Below, in pieces: positions 33,112 to 42,435 of a stretch of DNA of 64,000 nt. The DNA lies in NCBI RefSeq assembly GCF_900215335.1, contig NZ_OCMT01000001.1, positions 682,001 to 746,000 on the forward strand, given 5' to 3'. The stretch comes from Pedobacter xixiisoli. Its GTDB lineage: Bacteria; Bacteroidota; Bacteroidia; Sphingobacteriales; Sphingobacteriaceae. Positions within the stretch are counted from its first letter, which is position 1. Each line of letters starts with the position of its first letter. The notes beneath the pieces are model-generated. The model was not told the DNA's origin and did no database searches. It saw only the letters and a list, made by a program, of their open reading frames with translations. Position numbers and translations under genes: made by a program.

Positions 33112-33474
33112 CTATGCGTGAGCCGTTAATAATTCGGAAATTTGTTTATTCAATTCCTCGGGTAATTGCTCGCTACTTCGGTTCACGAGTAGATGTTGAG
33201 CCGAATTATATTTTTCAATAAAAGTGCCCGTATCACTATTGAATTTCAAAAAGCCTTCTTCAAAATACCTCTCTTCAATTTCTTGAGAAGAATCCATCGA
33301 ACGAAAAGTTAACCGAGAACTGAGGTGATTGAGTTTTGAAATCTTCAGCCATTGAAATTTTTCTGAAACTGGAGCATAATCGCCAAGGTCATTCCTCTTG
33401 ATTTCTATTAGATAGAATTCGTTGTTGTCCAAAAAATAAAGAAAGTCAAACAGTTGTGTGGTAGATGCTTGCAT
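33112..33474 (-). CDS. Hypothetical protein (120 aa)
   Basis: No family recognised. The product is soluble, mixed alpha/beta, with aromatic-rich N-terminus (QLFDFLYFLDNNEFYLIEIKR) and a helical C-terminus. It lies convergent with the aldo/keto reductase and followed upstream by another small minus-strand gene. Reading frame length and codon use look genuine, but a role cannot be assigned. Confidence 0.55.
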   Translation of the reverse strand: MQASTTQLFDFLYFLDNNEFYLIEIKRNDLGDYAPVSEKFQWLKISKLNHLSSRLTFRSMDSSQEIEERYFEEGFLKFNSDTGTFIEKYNSAQHLLVNRSSEQLPEELNKQISELLTAHA

Positions 33475-33556
33475 AGGTGAAAAGGTGAATTAGGTTGCTT
33501 ATTTCATGGCTTGGAGCGCATTATTTAGTGTTTATGATAGCTGTTTTTGTAAATAG

Positions 33557-33817
33557 TTAAACGCTTTGGATTGCAGAAAAGTTTGTAACCAATTGAAAAT
33601 TACATAGTGCCACACGTGGAAAATCCATAAAGGTTTTAGTAATTAATTTTGCCTGTGGCTGATAGATAGCCAAGCCATTTTCAAAAAGTTTCGTTAAGCC
33701 TAGATCGTCAGTAGAATCTTGTGCCAATTCCTGCAATATTAGTTTTTCTGCATTGTCTTCTGGTATCAGTTCTATACGAACTGTGGTAGACGAGATGCGC
33801 ATATAGTGGTATTTCAT
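33557..33817 (-). CDS. Hypothetical protein (86 aa)
   Basis: No family recognised. An 86-aa soluble protein (MKYHYMRISSTTVRIELIP, later GLAIYQPQAKLITKTFMDFP). It starts 73 bp from the divergent exonuclease gene, so that short gap holds both promoters. It may be a lineage-specific protein; it has no sign of a signal peptide or membrane helix. Confidence 0.5.
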   Translation of the reverse strand: MKYHYMRISSTTVRIELIPEDNAEKLILQELAQDSTDDLGLTKLFENGLAIYQPQAKLITKTFMDFPRVALCNFQLVTNFSAIQSV

Positions 33818-33890
33818 AACATTGGCTAAAATAATAAAAAATACGAAATAAAGTATTTGTTTTTGCTAATTATTTTAGTAAAATTGCGTA

Positions 33891-35270
33891 ATGGCTTCAG
33901 GCAAAAATAAAAACGAAATTAATACTGCTACAAAATATGCAATTGTGGATATTGAAACCACTGGGGGGAGTGTATCGGGAAGTAGAATAACAGAGGTAGC
34001 TATCTTGTTGCACGATGGTGAAAAGGTAATTAGCGAATGGAGTAGTTTAATTAATCCTGAAATGGAAATTCCGCTACATATCACCGCTTTGACGGGGATT
34101 GATGATGCAATGGTTGCCGAAGCTCCAGTTTTTGCCGATGTTTCCGATAAGATTTATAGCTTATTGAAAGATGTAGTTTTTGTAGCCCATAACGTTAATT
34201 TTGATTATTCTTTTTTACGTGGACAGTTTGCAGTTTGTGGTATGTTTTGGGACGTTCCTAAGCTTTGTACAGTGAGGCTTTCTCGTAAATTGATTCCTGG
34301 TATGCCTTCTTATAGTTTAGGTAAGTTGTGTGCGCAGCTGGGAATCACTTTGAAGGATCGGCACCGTGCCATGGGCGATGCTTTGGCAACGGTAGAGCTT
34401 TTTTCGATGTTGCTGGAGCGAGATGTTGACGCTGTAATTTCTGGAATGCTGCGTAAAATATCTCCAGAGCAGCGCTTACCACCTAATGTGCCAATGGAAG
34501 ATTTTGCTGCGTTGCCAGAATGTGCCGGAGTATATTACTTCCACGACCAGAAAGGAAAAGTGATTTATGTGGGCAAGGCGATTAATATCAGAAAGCGTGT
34601 AGCTTCTCATTTTACAGGAAACAACACTGCTTTACGTCGTCAAAATTTTCTTCGTGATATTTGGAATATCTCTTTTGAACGCTGTGGCTCTGAGCTAATG
34701 GCTTTGTTATTGGAATGTACGGAAATTCAGAAGCATTGGCCCATATATAATAGTGCACTTAAACGTTTCGAACCTAAATTCGGCTTATATCATTATATGG
34801 CGGTGAGCGGCTATTCGCATTTAGCAGTTGGAAAATTACCAAAGCAGCAGCAATGCCTAAAAGCGTTCAATAGCGAGTCGGAAGCAGTTAGTTTTTTGGT
34901 GGAAAAAAGCGAAGCATTTAATATTGACCGCCGATTTTGCAGATATGGTACTGCAAGTGTGTTCAAGTCTGAACTGCCGATACCCGATGCAGTTGGTCAT
35001 AACGCTAATGTGGATAAGTTGCTAGATGAGTTAGGTTTAGAACAGAATGATTTTGCACTAATTTTGGATGGAAGGGAAATAGGGGAGAACGGATGTATAT
35101 GGGTAGAGAACGGAAAAGTTAATGGAATTGGTTATATAGGGGAAGATTTTACGGGAAAAATTGAAGAAGTTAGGGATAGCTTGAAAAAATGTAAAAGCAA
35201 CCACTACATGCTTCAATTGGTGATGACGTTTGCAAGCCAATATCCATCCAGAGTAGTTAAGGTTGCTTAA
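33891..35270 (+). CDS. DEDDh exonuclease / GIY-YIG nuclease fusion (DnaQ-UvrC-like)
   Basis: The 459-aa protein joins two nuclease domains. Residues about 15-175 are a DnaQ-like 3'-5' exonuclease: D-I-E in YAIVDIETTGG, HNVNFDYSFLRG and HRAMGDAL, giving the DEDDh set. Residues about 205-290 are a GIY-YIG domain: GVYYFHD, VIYVGKA, then IRKRVASHF with Arg and His, and ELMALLLECTEIQ with the catalytic Glu. Exonuclease-UvrC-like fusions are known in many bacteria and probably act in DNA repair, like Cho. The C-terminal region (about 300-459) is unrecognised. Confidence 0.9.
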   Translation: MASGKNKNEINTATKYAIVDIETTGGSVSGSRITEVAILLHDGEKVISEWSSLINPEMEIPLHITALTGIDDAMVAEAPVFADVSDKIYSLLKDVVFVAHNVNFDYSFLRGQFAVCGMFWDVPKLCTVRLSRKLIPGMPSYSLGKLCAQLGITLKDRHRAMGDALATVELFSMLLERDVDAVISGMLRKISPEQRLPPNVPMEDFAALPECAGVYYFHDQKGKVIYVGKAINIRKRVASHFTGNNTALRRQNFLRDIWNISFERCGSELMALLLECTEIQKHWPIYNSALKRFEPKFGLYHYMAVSGYSHLAVGKLPKQQQCLKAFNSESEAVSFLVEKSEAFNIDRRFCRYGTASVFKSELPIPDAVGHNANVDKLLDELGLEQNDFALILDGREIGENGCIWVENGKVNGIGYIGEDFTGKIEEVRDSLKKCKSNHYMLQLVMTFASQYPSRVVKVA

Positions 35271-35393
35271 AAGGGCTAGTTTTTTTGAGTGGAAGCAGAA
35301 ATGTTATCGAATTATTTACGGGCACCAAAGTTTTTAACCTTTTAGTGATGTTTGCTTAACATTAACTTAACATACTGGCTTTACCTTTAATGT

Positions 35394-35624
35394 ATGAATT
35401 ATCCAGTATTTATTTTCCATGAGTTAGTGCTCCGTTGCTCTTACATCAATCGTCAGGTTGGTAGATACATTTCTAGTACCATAGAAGATGGGAGATGTTT
35501 AATCCAAACTACTAGTGGCAAAATTGCAATTGAGCCAGAAATGTTAGAGAAGCAATATCGTAACCCTAACGAGATTTCTGCAGAGCAGTTAAAAGAGCTG
35601 GCCACTGCATTTCAAGTAGGATAA
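35394..35624 (+). CDS. Hypothetical protein (76 aa)
   Basis: A short soluble protein with no recognised family (PVFIFHELVLRCSYINRQVG, later ISAEQLKELATAF). Its reading frame fills the space between the exonuclease and a convergent gene and its codon use looks normal for the region. It may be a small conserved Sphingobacteriaceae protein; evidence is limited to the frame itself. Confidence 0.5.
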   Translation: MNYPVFIFHELVLRCSYINRQVGRYISSTIEDGRCLIQTTSGKIAIEPEMLEKQYRNPNEISAEQLKELATAFQVG

Positions 35625-35648
35625 TCAAAGTCAATTCTTAAGTTCCGT

Positions 35649-36485
35649 TTATTTTAACTGATAAGCGATGACACTGTTTTGGTTAAATGTAGGTACGTAA
35701 ATGATTTTATCCTGCGGATTGTAACCTATATCAGCAGTATTCATTTTTCCCTGCACGTCCTGAATTTTATGCATAGTACCATCTGCTTTTATATGATAGA
35801 TGATACCTGCCCAACAGGTGACTATAAATTCGCCATTTCCTATGGGCTCTAATCCATCACCAACCTTTTCAAATCCTTTCGCTATAATTTTTATTTCCTT
35901 TTTGGAGTCGATTTTCCAAAGTTCAGTTCCGGCTAATACGAATAATTCATTTTTTATCCATTTCAAGCCGTTTGCGCTGGTTGCATTTTTAAGATACAGC
36001 GAATGTTTATTTTTTTTTACCTGATGGATTTTATTGGTGCGTGTGTCAGAAACGTACAATGTCCCTTTTTCATCAACAGTGATGTCGTTTAAAAAAACTG
36101 CACTATCTATTTCTAACTTGTTTTTTATTTTTGCACTTCGGATATCAATACTCACAACTGCGGTGATGTCGGCAACATAAAGTGTGTTTTTATAAATTGC
36201 TAATCCTTTTGGTGCATTTAGTCCAGTGATCCATTCAGCGTTTTTCATCGAGCCATCTAAATTTAAAATAGCGATTCCGCCTTTGCCATCTTTCACATTG
36301 CCAGCACCGTCAATAAGGCTTACATATAATTCTTTGGTATCAGCCTTGTAAAGAACAGATTCTGGAACAGGTAAGTTGTTTTTGGCTTCCCATATTGGTG
36401 CTGATAATTTAATTTGCGCATTTGAATAATTGCTTATTAGGCCTAATGCGATAAATGCTATTGAAAATAGGTTTCGGGCTCTCAT
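35649..36485 (-). CDS. Secreted beta-propeller protein (SMP-30/NHL-like)
   Basis: The 278-aa product has a signal peptide (MRARNLFSIAFIALGLISNYSNA, cleavage after SNA-Q) and repeated blades of the type GIAILNLDG, NTLYVADITAVVSID, GTLYVSDTRTNKIHQV and DKIIYVPTFNQNSVIAYQL, as in SMP-30/gluconolactonase-like or NHL propellers. I chose the Met that starts a clean signal peptide rather than an upstream ATG 14 codons earlier. It would be periplasmic. Lactonase catalytic residues are not clear, so it may be only a binding propeller. Confidence 0.75.
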   Translation of the reverse strand: MRARNLFSIAFIALGLISNYSNAQIKLSAPIWEAKNNLPVPESVLYKADTKELYVSLIDGAGNVKDGKGGIAILNLDGSMKNAEWITGLNAPKGLAIYKNTLYVADITAVVSIDIRSAKIKNKLEIDSAVFLNDITVDEKGTLYVSDTRTNKIHQVKKNKHSLYLKNATSANGLKWIKNELFVLAGTELWKIDSKKEIKIIAKGFEKVGDGLEPIGNGEFIVTCWAGIIYHIKADGTMHKIQDVQGKMNTADIGYNPQDKIIYVPTFNQNSVIAYQLK

Positions 36486-36546
36486 GAGAGTAAAGATAGT
36501 AAACGAACTAAGTAAGAAACAGCACAAATAAAATAAAGTTCAAATA

Positions 36547-36581
36547 AAAAGCCCTTAATCTGTTAAAATTAAGGGCTTTCT
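36547..36581 (-). terminator. Terminator of the transaldolase gene
   Basis: AAGCCCTTAAT / ATTAAGGGCTT hairpin followed by T residues on the minus strand, just after the transaldolase stop. A-rich on the other side, so it probably works in both directions. Confidence 0.85.
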
Positions 36582-36600
36582 TATATCTGTCTTAATATTG

Positions 36601-37260
36601 CTATTTGCCTGCAGCCTTAGCGTGGTCTGCTAAGAAAGTAGCTAAACCGCTATCGGTTAATGGGTGTTTCAATAAGCCTGTAATTGCAGAAAGTGGTGCG
36701 GTAATTACGTCAGCACCAATTTTAGCGCAACTTACAATGTGTAATGGTCCGCGGATAGAAGCTGCCAAAATTTGAGTTTCGTAACCGTAGTTGTCAAAAA
36801 TTAATCGGATATCTTCGATTAAAGTCAAACCATCAGTAGAAATATCATCTAATCTACCTAAGAAAGGAGAAACGTAAGTTGCACCAGCTTTTGCTGCTAA
36901 TAAAGCTTGAGCAGGAGAGAAGATTAACGTACAGTTGGTTCTAATTCCTTTGCTGCTAAAATATTTGATAGCTTTTAAGCCTTCTTTAATCATAGGTACT
37001 TTAACCACGATTTTAGAATTTAACGCTGCTAAAGCTTCACCTTCTTTAATAATGCCATTATAATCGGTAGCAATTACTTCTGCACTCACGTTGTCATCAA
37101 CAATCTCGCAAATTGCTTTGTAGTGGTTAATTACGTTTTCATCTCCAGTAATGCCTTCTTTGGCCATTAAACTAGGATTGGTGGTTACGCCATCTAAAAC
37201 GCCTAAATCTTGCGCTTCTTTAATCTGGTCTAGATTAGCTGTGTCGATAAAAAATTTCAT
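36601..37260 (-). CDS. tal: Transaldolase (small type, fructose-6-phosphate aldolase-like)
   Basis: The 219-aa enzyme transfers dihydroxyacetone units in the pentose phosphate pathway. The N-terminus [16 protein letters not shown] and [14 protein letters not shown] are family hallmarks, the Schiff-base Lys is in [11 protein letters not shown] (about residue 86) and [12 protein letters not shown] and SPFLGRLDD follow in order. The short length places it in the TalC/Fsa-type subfamily; which of transaldolase or fructose-6-phosphate aldolase it is cannot be decided by eye. It is followed by a strong terminator and preceded by the SRP RNA. Confidence 0.93.
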   Translation of the reverse strand: MKFFIDTANLDQIKEAQDLGVLDGVTTNPSLMAKEGITGDENVINHYKAICEIVDDNVSAEVIATDYNGIIKEGEALAALNSKIVVKVPMIKEGLKAIKYFSSKGIRTNCTLIFSPAQALLAAKAGATYVSPFLGRLDDISTDGLTLIEDIRLIFDNYGYETQILAASIRGPLHIVSCAKIGADVITAPLSAITGLLKHPLTDSGLATFLADHAKAAGK

Positions 37261-37307
37261 GGTTATTTAAATAAAAGGTTTTCAGAACAAAAACCCTGAT
37301 TATTTAT

Positions 37308-37330
37308 ATCCCCCCTTCAGGGGGCTAGGG
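37308..37330. repeat. Dispersed CCCCC/GGGGG hairpin
   Basis: CCCCC-TTCA-GGGGG plus GGGGG run beside the SRP RNA terminator, a pattern common between Bacteroidota genes. Confidence 0.4.
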
Positions 37331-37340
37331 GGTAAAAAAA

Positions 37341-37440
37341 GGGCAAGCAACTTCTATCGCATCGCTACAACCTTCTACCCTTGCTTTGTTCCCAACCTGG
37401 GGGAGTTCAAAGGGAGCTGATCGTAGAAGACTTGCCCGGC
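37341..37440 (-). ncRNA. ffs: Small signal recognition particle RNA (4.5S-type)
   Basis: On the minus strand the 5' GCCGGGCAAGTCTTCTAC and 3' GTAGAA...GTTGCTTGCCC ends pair to form the long SRP rod. The central segment CCCCCAGGTTGGGAACAAAGCAAGGG carries the conserved helix-8 pattern (CAGG...GGAA..AGCAAGGG) that binds Ffh. The 3' end runs into seven T, a natural terminator. About 100 nt, the size of bacterial small SRP RNA. The promoter lies immediately upstream. Confidence 0.9.
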
Positions 37441-37441
37441 A

Positions 37442-37449
37442 CAAAGGTA
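37442..37449 (-). promoter_or_regulatory. Promoter -7 box of SRP RNA
   Basis: On the minus strand TACCTTTG matches TAnnTTTG exactly; a TTTTG element about 18 nt upstream fits the -33 box. Confidence 0.7.
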
Positions 37450-37925
37450 GCAAAAGGAGCAATTCTACAAAACATATTTTATATTAAAATTTGATGTTTT
37501 TTTAAGCTGTTTGTTGTCAGGGTTTTAAAATATGCTGGTAGCAGATTTTCTTCATTGAGGTGTTGCTTTGAGAGACTGTTTAGGGATGATGAGGGTGTTT
37601 TATAGACTGAATTTGGTGAAAAATAAATTTGATAAGCAAACTAAACTCGGGTATACTATATGTAGACTAGAGGTTGTTGTCGCTACCCGTTTATGTATTT
37701 ATGTTAATCGAAATAGTTATTTAAACCATTTAAACCAAGTATTTGATTTTTTATGGTTTTGATAAATTTTCAATTGGTATCGTTATCTTTTGATATATTG
37801 ATAATTTGAAACCTTTTTTTTGCTTATAATATTGTTTTTTTACAAATATTTTATCAAATGTATAATTTGTAGATATTTTTTCTTATCTTAGTGTTCACTA
37901 CACACTAACTACAACCAACTAATAA
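37450..37925. other. Long AT-rich leader/intergenic region before gltB
   Basis: Nothing coding is supported. A 64-codon open frame (37568-37762) lacks any family resemblance and is probably chance. The region must contain the gltBD promoter; no exact TAnnTTTG box was found near its end (TATAATTTG at 37861 has one extra base). Confidence 0.5.
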
Positions 37926-40900
37926 ATGGAAAATTTAAATGAACAACAAGGGTTGTACCGCGACAGTTTTGAGCATGATGCGTGCGGTATAGGTTTTGTT
38001 GCCCACGTGAAAGGGAGAAAATCACATCAGAACATTACAGATGCGCTAACCATTTTGGAGAATTTGGATCACCGTGGCGCATGTGGTGCTGAACCTAATA
38101 CCGGAGATGGTGCTGGTATCATGATACAGGTTCCCCACGAATTTTTATTTGACGAATGTTTACGCACAGGTTTTAGTTTGCCGCAATATGGCGACTATGG
38201 CGTAGGTATGCTTTTTATGCCTAAAGAGATTAGGGCTAGAGAAGAATGTCGTGAAATTATTTATCGCACAGCAGAAAAGCTGGGTTTTGAGGTGCTGGGC
38301 TTTCGTAAGGTTCAGGTAGATACTACGGATATCGGCAATATGGCCCTTTCTGTAGAGCCGGAAATTGAGCAAGTCTTTGTTTCTCGCCCTTACCATATTG
38401 CTGCAGGTGCAGATTTTGAACGTAAGTTGTTTGTGCTTAAAACTTATGTGACCAAAACTATTTACAATTCTGTAAAGGATAGTAAGCAAGATTTTTACAT
38501 AGCGTCGTTTTCGTCGCGAACCATTGTGTATAAAGGTCAGCTTACCTCTTTGCAAGTACGTACCTATTACACCGAGCTTAGCGATAAGCGCATGGTTTCG
38601 GCCTTTGGTTTGGTACACTCACGTTTTGCAACCAATACCTTCCCATCTTGGCGTTTGGCGCAACCATTTAGGCATATTGCACATAATGGTGAGATCAATA
38701 CGTTACAAGGTAACTTGAACTGGTTTCGTTCTAGTGTGAAATCATTTGCATCACCATTTTTTACTCCGGAGGAGTTGAATATGATTTTGCCAGTGATCGA
38801 CGAAACGCAGTCTGACTCGGGATGTTTAGATAATGTAGTAGAATTACTATTGCATGCTGGCCGTTCGTTGCCGCATGTGTTAATGATGTTAATACCAGAA
38901 GCATGGGACGGAAACAAGGATATGGATCCGATGAAAAGTGCTTTCTATCAATTCCACGCTTCGTTAATGGAGCCTTGGGATGGGCCAGCGGCTATTGCCT
39001 TTACAGACGGTAACCTAATTGGTGCTACTTTAGATAGAAATGGTTTGCGTCCTTCGCGTTACGCACTTACCAGTGATGATAGAGTGATCATGGCATCTGA
39101 ATCGGGAGCGGTTGAGATTGACCAGAGTACTGTAATCGAAAAAGGTAGGTTAACTCCTGGGAAAATGTTTGTAGTGGACATGGAGCAGGGGCGTATCATT
39201 AGCGATGACGAGATCAAGCAACAAGTTTGCGGTCGTCGTCCATATGCGGATTGGATTAACCAATATCAAATTAAATTGGAAGAATTACCAGAACCTAGGG
39301 TAATGTTCACCAACTTATCAGAAGAATCTATTTTCAATTATCAACAGGTATTTGGTTATACAAGAGAAGATATCGATTTATTGCTTAAACCAATGGCAAT
39401 AGATGGTAAAGAGGCAATTGGTTCGATGGGTACAGATACACCTTTAGCGGTGCTTTCTAAACAACCTCAACACTTGTCTTCATATTTCAAACAGTTGTTT
39501 GCCCAGGTAACCAACCCACCAATCGATCCAATTCGTGAGCGAGTGGTAATGAGTTTGGCTGGTTTTATGGGTAACAATGGTAACTTGTTGGAAGAAAACC
39601 AAATGCAGTGTCACTGTGTGGGAATCAAACATCCAATATTAACCAATCAAGAATTAGAAAAATTAAGAAGTATTGATACAGGCTTGTTTCAATCTAAAAC
39701 CCTACAAATGTATTTTAGGGCTGATGGAAAAGCGGGATCATTGCAAAAAGCTTTAGATCGTTTGTGCCGTTACGCAGTGGATGCTGTGGAAGATGGTTTC
39801 CAAGTGATTATTTTGAGCGATAGAGCATTGGATTCTACCCATGCTGCAATTCCTTCTTTATTGGCAGTTTCTTCGGTACATCATCACCTAATTAGAAAAG
39901 GTTACAGAGGTGCGGTAGGTATTGTGGTAGAGGCTGGGGATGTTTGGGAAGTACACCATTTCGCTACCTTAATTGGTTTTGGTGCTACGGCGGTAAACCC
40001 TTATTTGGCTTTAGAAACTATCAATACTTTTCAAAAAGAAAGTGGCTTAACGCAGGATCAATTAAATTATAACTATATCAAATCTGTTAAGGATGGCTTA
40101 TTAAAGATTTTCTCTAAAATGGGAATTTCTACTTTGCAATCTTATCACGGAGCACAGATTTTCGAGATTTTAGGTATTAACCAACAAGTAGTAAGTACTC
40201 ACTTTACTGGAGCTGTTTCTCGTATCGGCGGTTTAGGTTTGGATGAAATTGCGCAAGAAGCATTGATTAAACACAACCGTATTTTCGGAAAGCATACACA
40301 AACGGAGCATATTTTAACTGCTGGTGGTACCTATAAATGGAGAAGACGTGGAGAGAAACATTTGTTTAATCCAGAAACGATCCACTTATTGCAAAATGCA
40401 ACCCGTAGAAATGATTTTCCTACGTTCAAAAAATATTCGAAACTGGTAAACGAGCAAACTACACAGGCTTATACCATTAGAGGTTTGTTCGAGTTCAACT
40501 ATACTCGTCCATCTATCAGCATTGATGAGGTAGAACCAATTGAGAACATCTTCAAAAGATTTGCTACAGGAGCAATGTCTTTCGGGTCAATTTCTCATGA
40601 AGCGCACTCTACTTTGGCTATTGCGATGAATAGAATTGGCGGTAAAAGTAATACTGGCGAAGGTGGTGAGGATGAGATCCGTTACCAAACCATGGAAAAC
40701 GGCGATTCAATGCGTTCATCGATCAAGCAGATTGCTTCAGCTCGTTTTGGAGTAACTAGTTACTATTTAACAAATGCTGATGAGTTGCAGATTAAAATGG
40801 CTCAAGGTGCAAAACCTGGAGAGGGTGGTCAATTACCTGGTCACAAAGTGGACGATTGGATTGCAAAAGTCCGTCACGCTACGCCAGGTGTAGGCTTAAT

Positions 40901-42434
40901 TTCTCCGCCTCCACACCATGATATCTATTCTATCGAAGATTTAGCGCAGCTGATTTACGATTTGAAAAATGCCAACCGTGCGGCTAGAATTAACGTGAAA
41001 TTAGTTTCTAAAGCTGGTGTAGGTACTATTGCTGCTGGTGTAGCTAAAGCTCACGCCGATGTAGTTTTAGTTTCTGGTTACGATGGTGGTACGGGAGCAT
41101 CTCCTTTAACTTCAGTTCAACACGCAGGCTTACCTTGGGAACTTGGCTTAGCGGAAGCACATCAAACTTTGGTGAAAAACCGCTTGAGAAGTAGAGTAGT
41201 ACTACAAACTGATGGTCAGTTGAAAACAGGTAGAGACATCGTAATTGCTACTTTGCTAGGCGCTGAAGAGTGGGGTGTGGCAACGGCTGCATTAGTAACT
41301 GCAGGTTGTATCATGATGCGTAAGTGTCACTTGAATACTTGCCCTGTGGGTGTAGCTACGCAGGATCCTAATTTGAGAAAGTTATTTACTGGCGATGCTG
41401 ACCACGTAGTGAGCTTGTTTCATTTCTTAGCGCAAGAAGTTCGTGAATTAATGGCTGAATTAGGTTTCAGAACAGTGAACGAAATGGTTGGTCAATCTGA
41501 CTTGCTGAAAGTAAGAGAATTTGCGGAAGCAGATTGGAAACTGAAATATGTGGATTTATCTCCAATCTTGTACAAAGAACCCGCAAATGGACAGCCTTTG
41601 TACAATACGGAAAGTCAAGACCACGGTTTAGATAAAGTATTGGATCATCAGTTAATTGCCGCTGCACAGCCAGCTATTTTAAATAATGAGCCAGTATTTG
41701 CCAACTTCGATGTGAAAAATACAGATCGTTCTATCGGCACCATGTTATCTAACGAGATTTCTAAAGTTCACAAAAGTGCTGGTTTAACACACGATACGAT
41801 CAACTTTAAGTGCTTCGGCTCTGCTGGACAAAGTTTTGGTGCTTTTGCTACCAAGGGCTTGACACTTACTTTAGAAGGTGAAGGTAATGATTATGTAGGT
41901 AAAGGTTTGTCGGGCGCTAAAGTAGTGGTTTATCCTTTTGGTAATATCAACTACGTGCCAGAGCAAAATATCATTATTGGTAACGTGGCATTGTACGGTG
42001 CAACCTCTGGAGAATTGTATGCTCGTGGAAAAGCAGGCGAACGTTTTGCAGTACGTAACTCTGGAGCTACGGCTGTAGTAGAAGGCGTAGGCGATCACGG
42101 TTGTGAGTACATGACTGGTGGTGAGGTGCTGATTTTAGGTGATACAGGAAGCAATTTTGCCGCAGGTATGAGTGGCGGTATTGCTTGGATTTACGACACC
42201 AGCAAAACCTTTGCTAACAAATGTAATCCAGAGATGGTGGATTTAGATCCATTACAACAAGAAGATGAAGAAAGGATTACTATGCTATTGAAAAACCACT
42301 TGAGGTTAACCAGTAGTAAAGTAGCAGAATTTATCCTTAGCGATTGGGAAAATCAAGCTAAACATTTTGTGAAAGTTTTCCCTAAAGAATACAAAGCAGT
42401 TTTATTACAACGTCAACAAGTAAAAGTTAATTAA
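37926..42434 (+). CDS. gltB: Glutamate synthase, large subunit
   Basis: With the small subunit it makes two glutamates from glutamine and 2-oxoglutarate in ammonia assimilation. The 1502-aa protein starts with a short propeptide before the catalytic Cys (C20 in HDACGIGF), then an N-terminal glutamine amidotransferase, a central domain and an FMN-binding TIM barrel (AKPGEGGQLPG, ASPLTSVQHAG). The C-x5-C-x4-C cluster CIMMRKCHLNTC ligates the 3Fe-4S centre. The C-terminal beta-helix has repeating G-x-x-G-x-x-x patterns. Full length for the family. gltD starts 1 nt after its stop. Confidence 0.98.
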   Translation: MENLNEQQGLYRDSFEHDACGIGFVAHVKGRKSHQNITDALTILENLDHRGACGAEPNTGDGAGIMIQVPHEFLFDECLRTGFSLPQYGDYGVGMLFMPKEIRAREECREIIYRTAEKLGFEVLGFRKVQVDTTDIGNMALSVEPEIEQVFVSRPYHIAAGADFERKLFVLKTYVTKTIYNSVKDSKQDFYIASFSSRTIVYKGQLTSLQVRTYYTELSDKRMVSAFGLVHSRFATNTFPSWRLAQPFRHIAHNGEINTLQGNLNWFRSSVKSFASPFFTPEELNMILPVIDETQSDSGCLDNVVELLLHAGRSLPHVLMMLIPEAWDGNKDMDPMKSAFYQFHASLMEPWDGPAAIAFTDGNLIGATLDRNGLRPSRYALTSDDRVIMASESGAVEIDQSTVIEKGRLTPGKMFVVDMEQGRIISDDEIKQQVCGRRPYADWINQYQIKLEELPEPRVMFTNLSEESIFNYQQVFGYTREDIDLLLKPMAIDGKEAIGSMGTDTPLAVLSKQPQHLSSYFKQLFAQVTNPPIDPIRERVVMSLAGFMGNNGNLLEENQMQCHCVGIKHPILTNQELEKLRSIDTGLFQSKTLQMYFRADGKAGSLQKALDRLCRYAVDAVEDGFQVIILSDRALDSTHAAIPSLLAVSSVHHHLIRKGYRGAVGIVVEAGDVWEVHHFATLIGFGATAVNPYLALETINTFQKESGLTQDQLNYNYIKSVKDGLLKIFSKMGISTLQSYHGAQIFEILGINQQVVSTHFTGAVSRIGGLGLDEIAQEALIKHNRIFGKHTQTEHILTAGGTYKWRRRGEKHLFNPETIHLLQNATRRNDFPTFKKYSKLVNEQTTQAYTIRGLFEFNYTRPSISIDEVEPIENIFKRFATGAMSFGSISHEAHSTLAIAMNRIGGKSNTGEGGEDEIRYQTMENGDSMRSSIKQIASARFGVTSYYLTNADELQIKMAQGAKPGEGGQLPGHKVDDWIAKVRHATPGVGLISPPPHHDIYSIEDLAQLIYDLKNANRAARINVKLVSKAGVGTIAAGVAKAHADVVLVSGYDGGTGASPLTSVQHAGLPWELGLAEAHQTLVKNRLRSRVVLQTDGQLKTGRDIVIATLLGAEEWGVATAALVTAGCIMMRKCHLNTCPVGVATQDPNLRKLFTGDADHVVSLFHFLAQEVRELMAELGFRTVNEMVGQSDLLKVREFAEADWKLKYVDLSPILYKEPANGQPLYNTESQDHGLDKVLDHQLIAAAQPAILNNEPVFANFDVKNTDRSIGTMLSNEISKVHKSAGLTHDTINFKCFGSAGQSFGAFATKGLTLTLEGEGNDYVGKGLSGAKVVVYPFGNINYVPEQNIIIGNVALYGATSGELYARGKAGERFAVRNSGATAVVEGVGDHGCEYMTGGEVLILGDTGSNFAAGMSGGIAWIYDTSKTFANKCNPEMVDLDPLQQEDEERITMLLKNHLRLTSSKVAEFILSDWENQAKHFVKVFPKEYKAVLLQRQQVKVN

Positions 42435-42435
42435 G

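Noticed and set aside
37568..37762. 64-codon frame upstream of gltB
   Set aside because: No recognisable motif, AT-rich and in the region expected to hold the gltB promoter.
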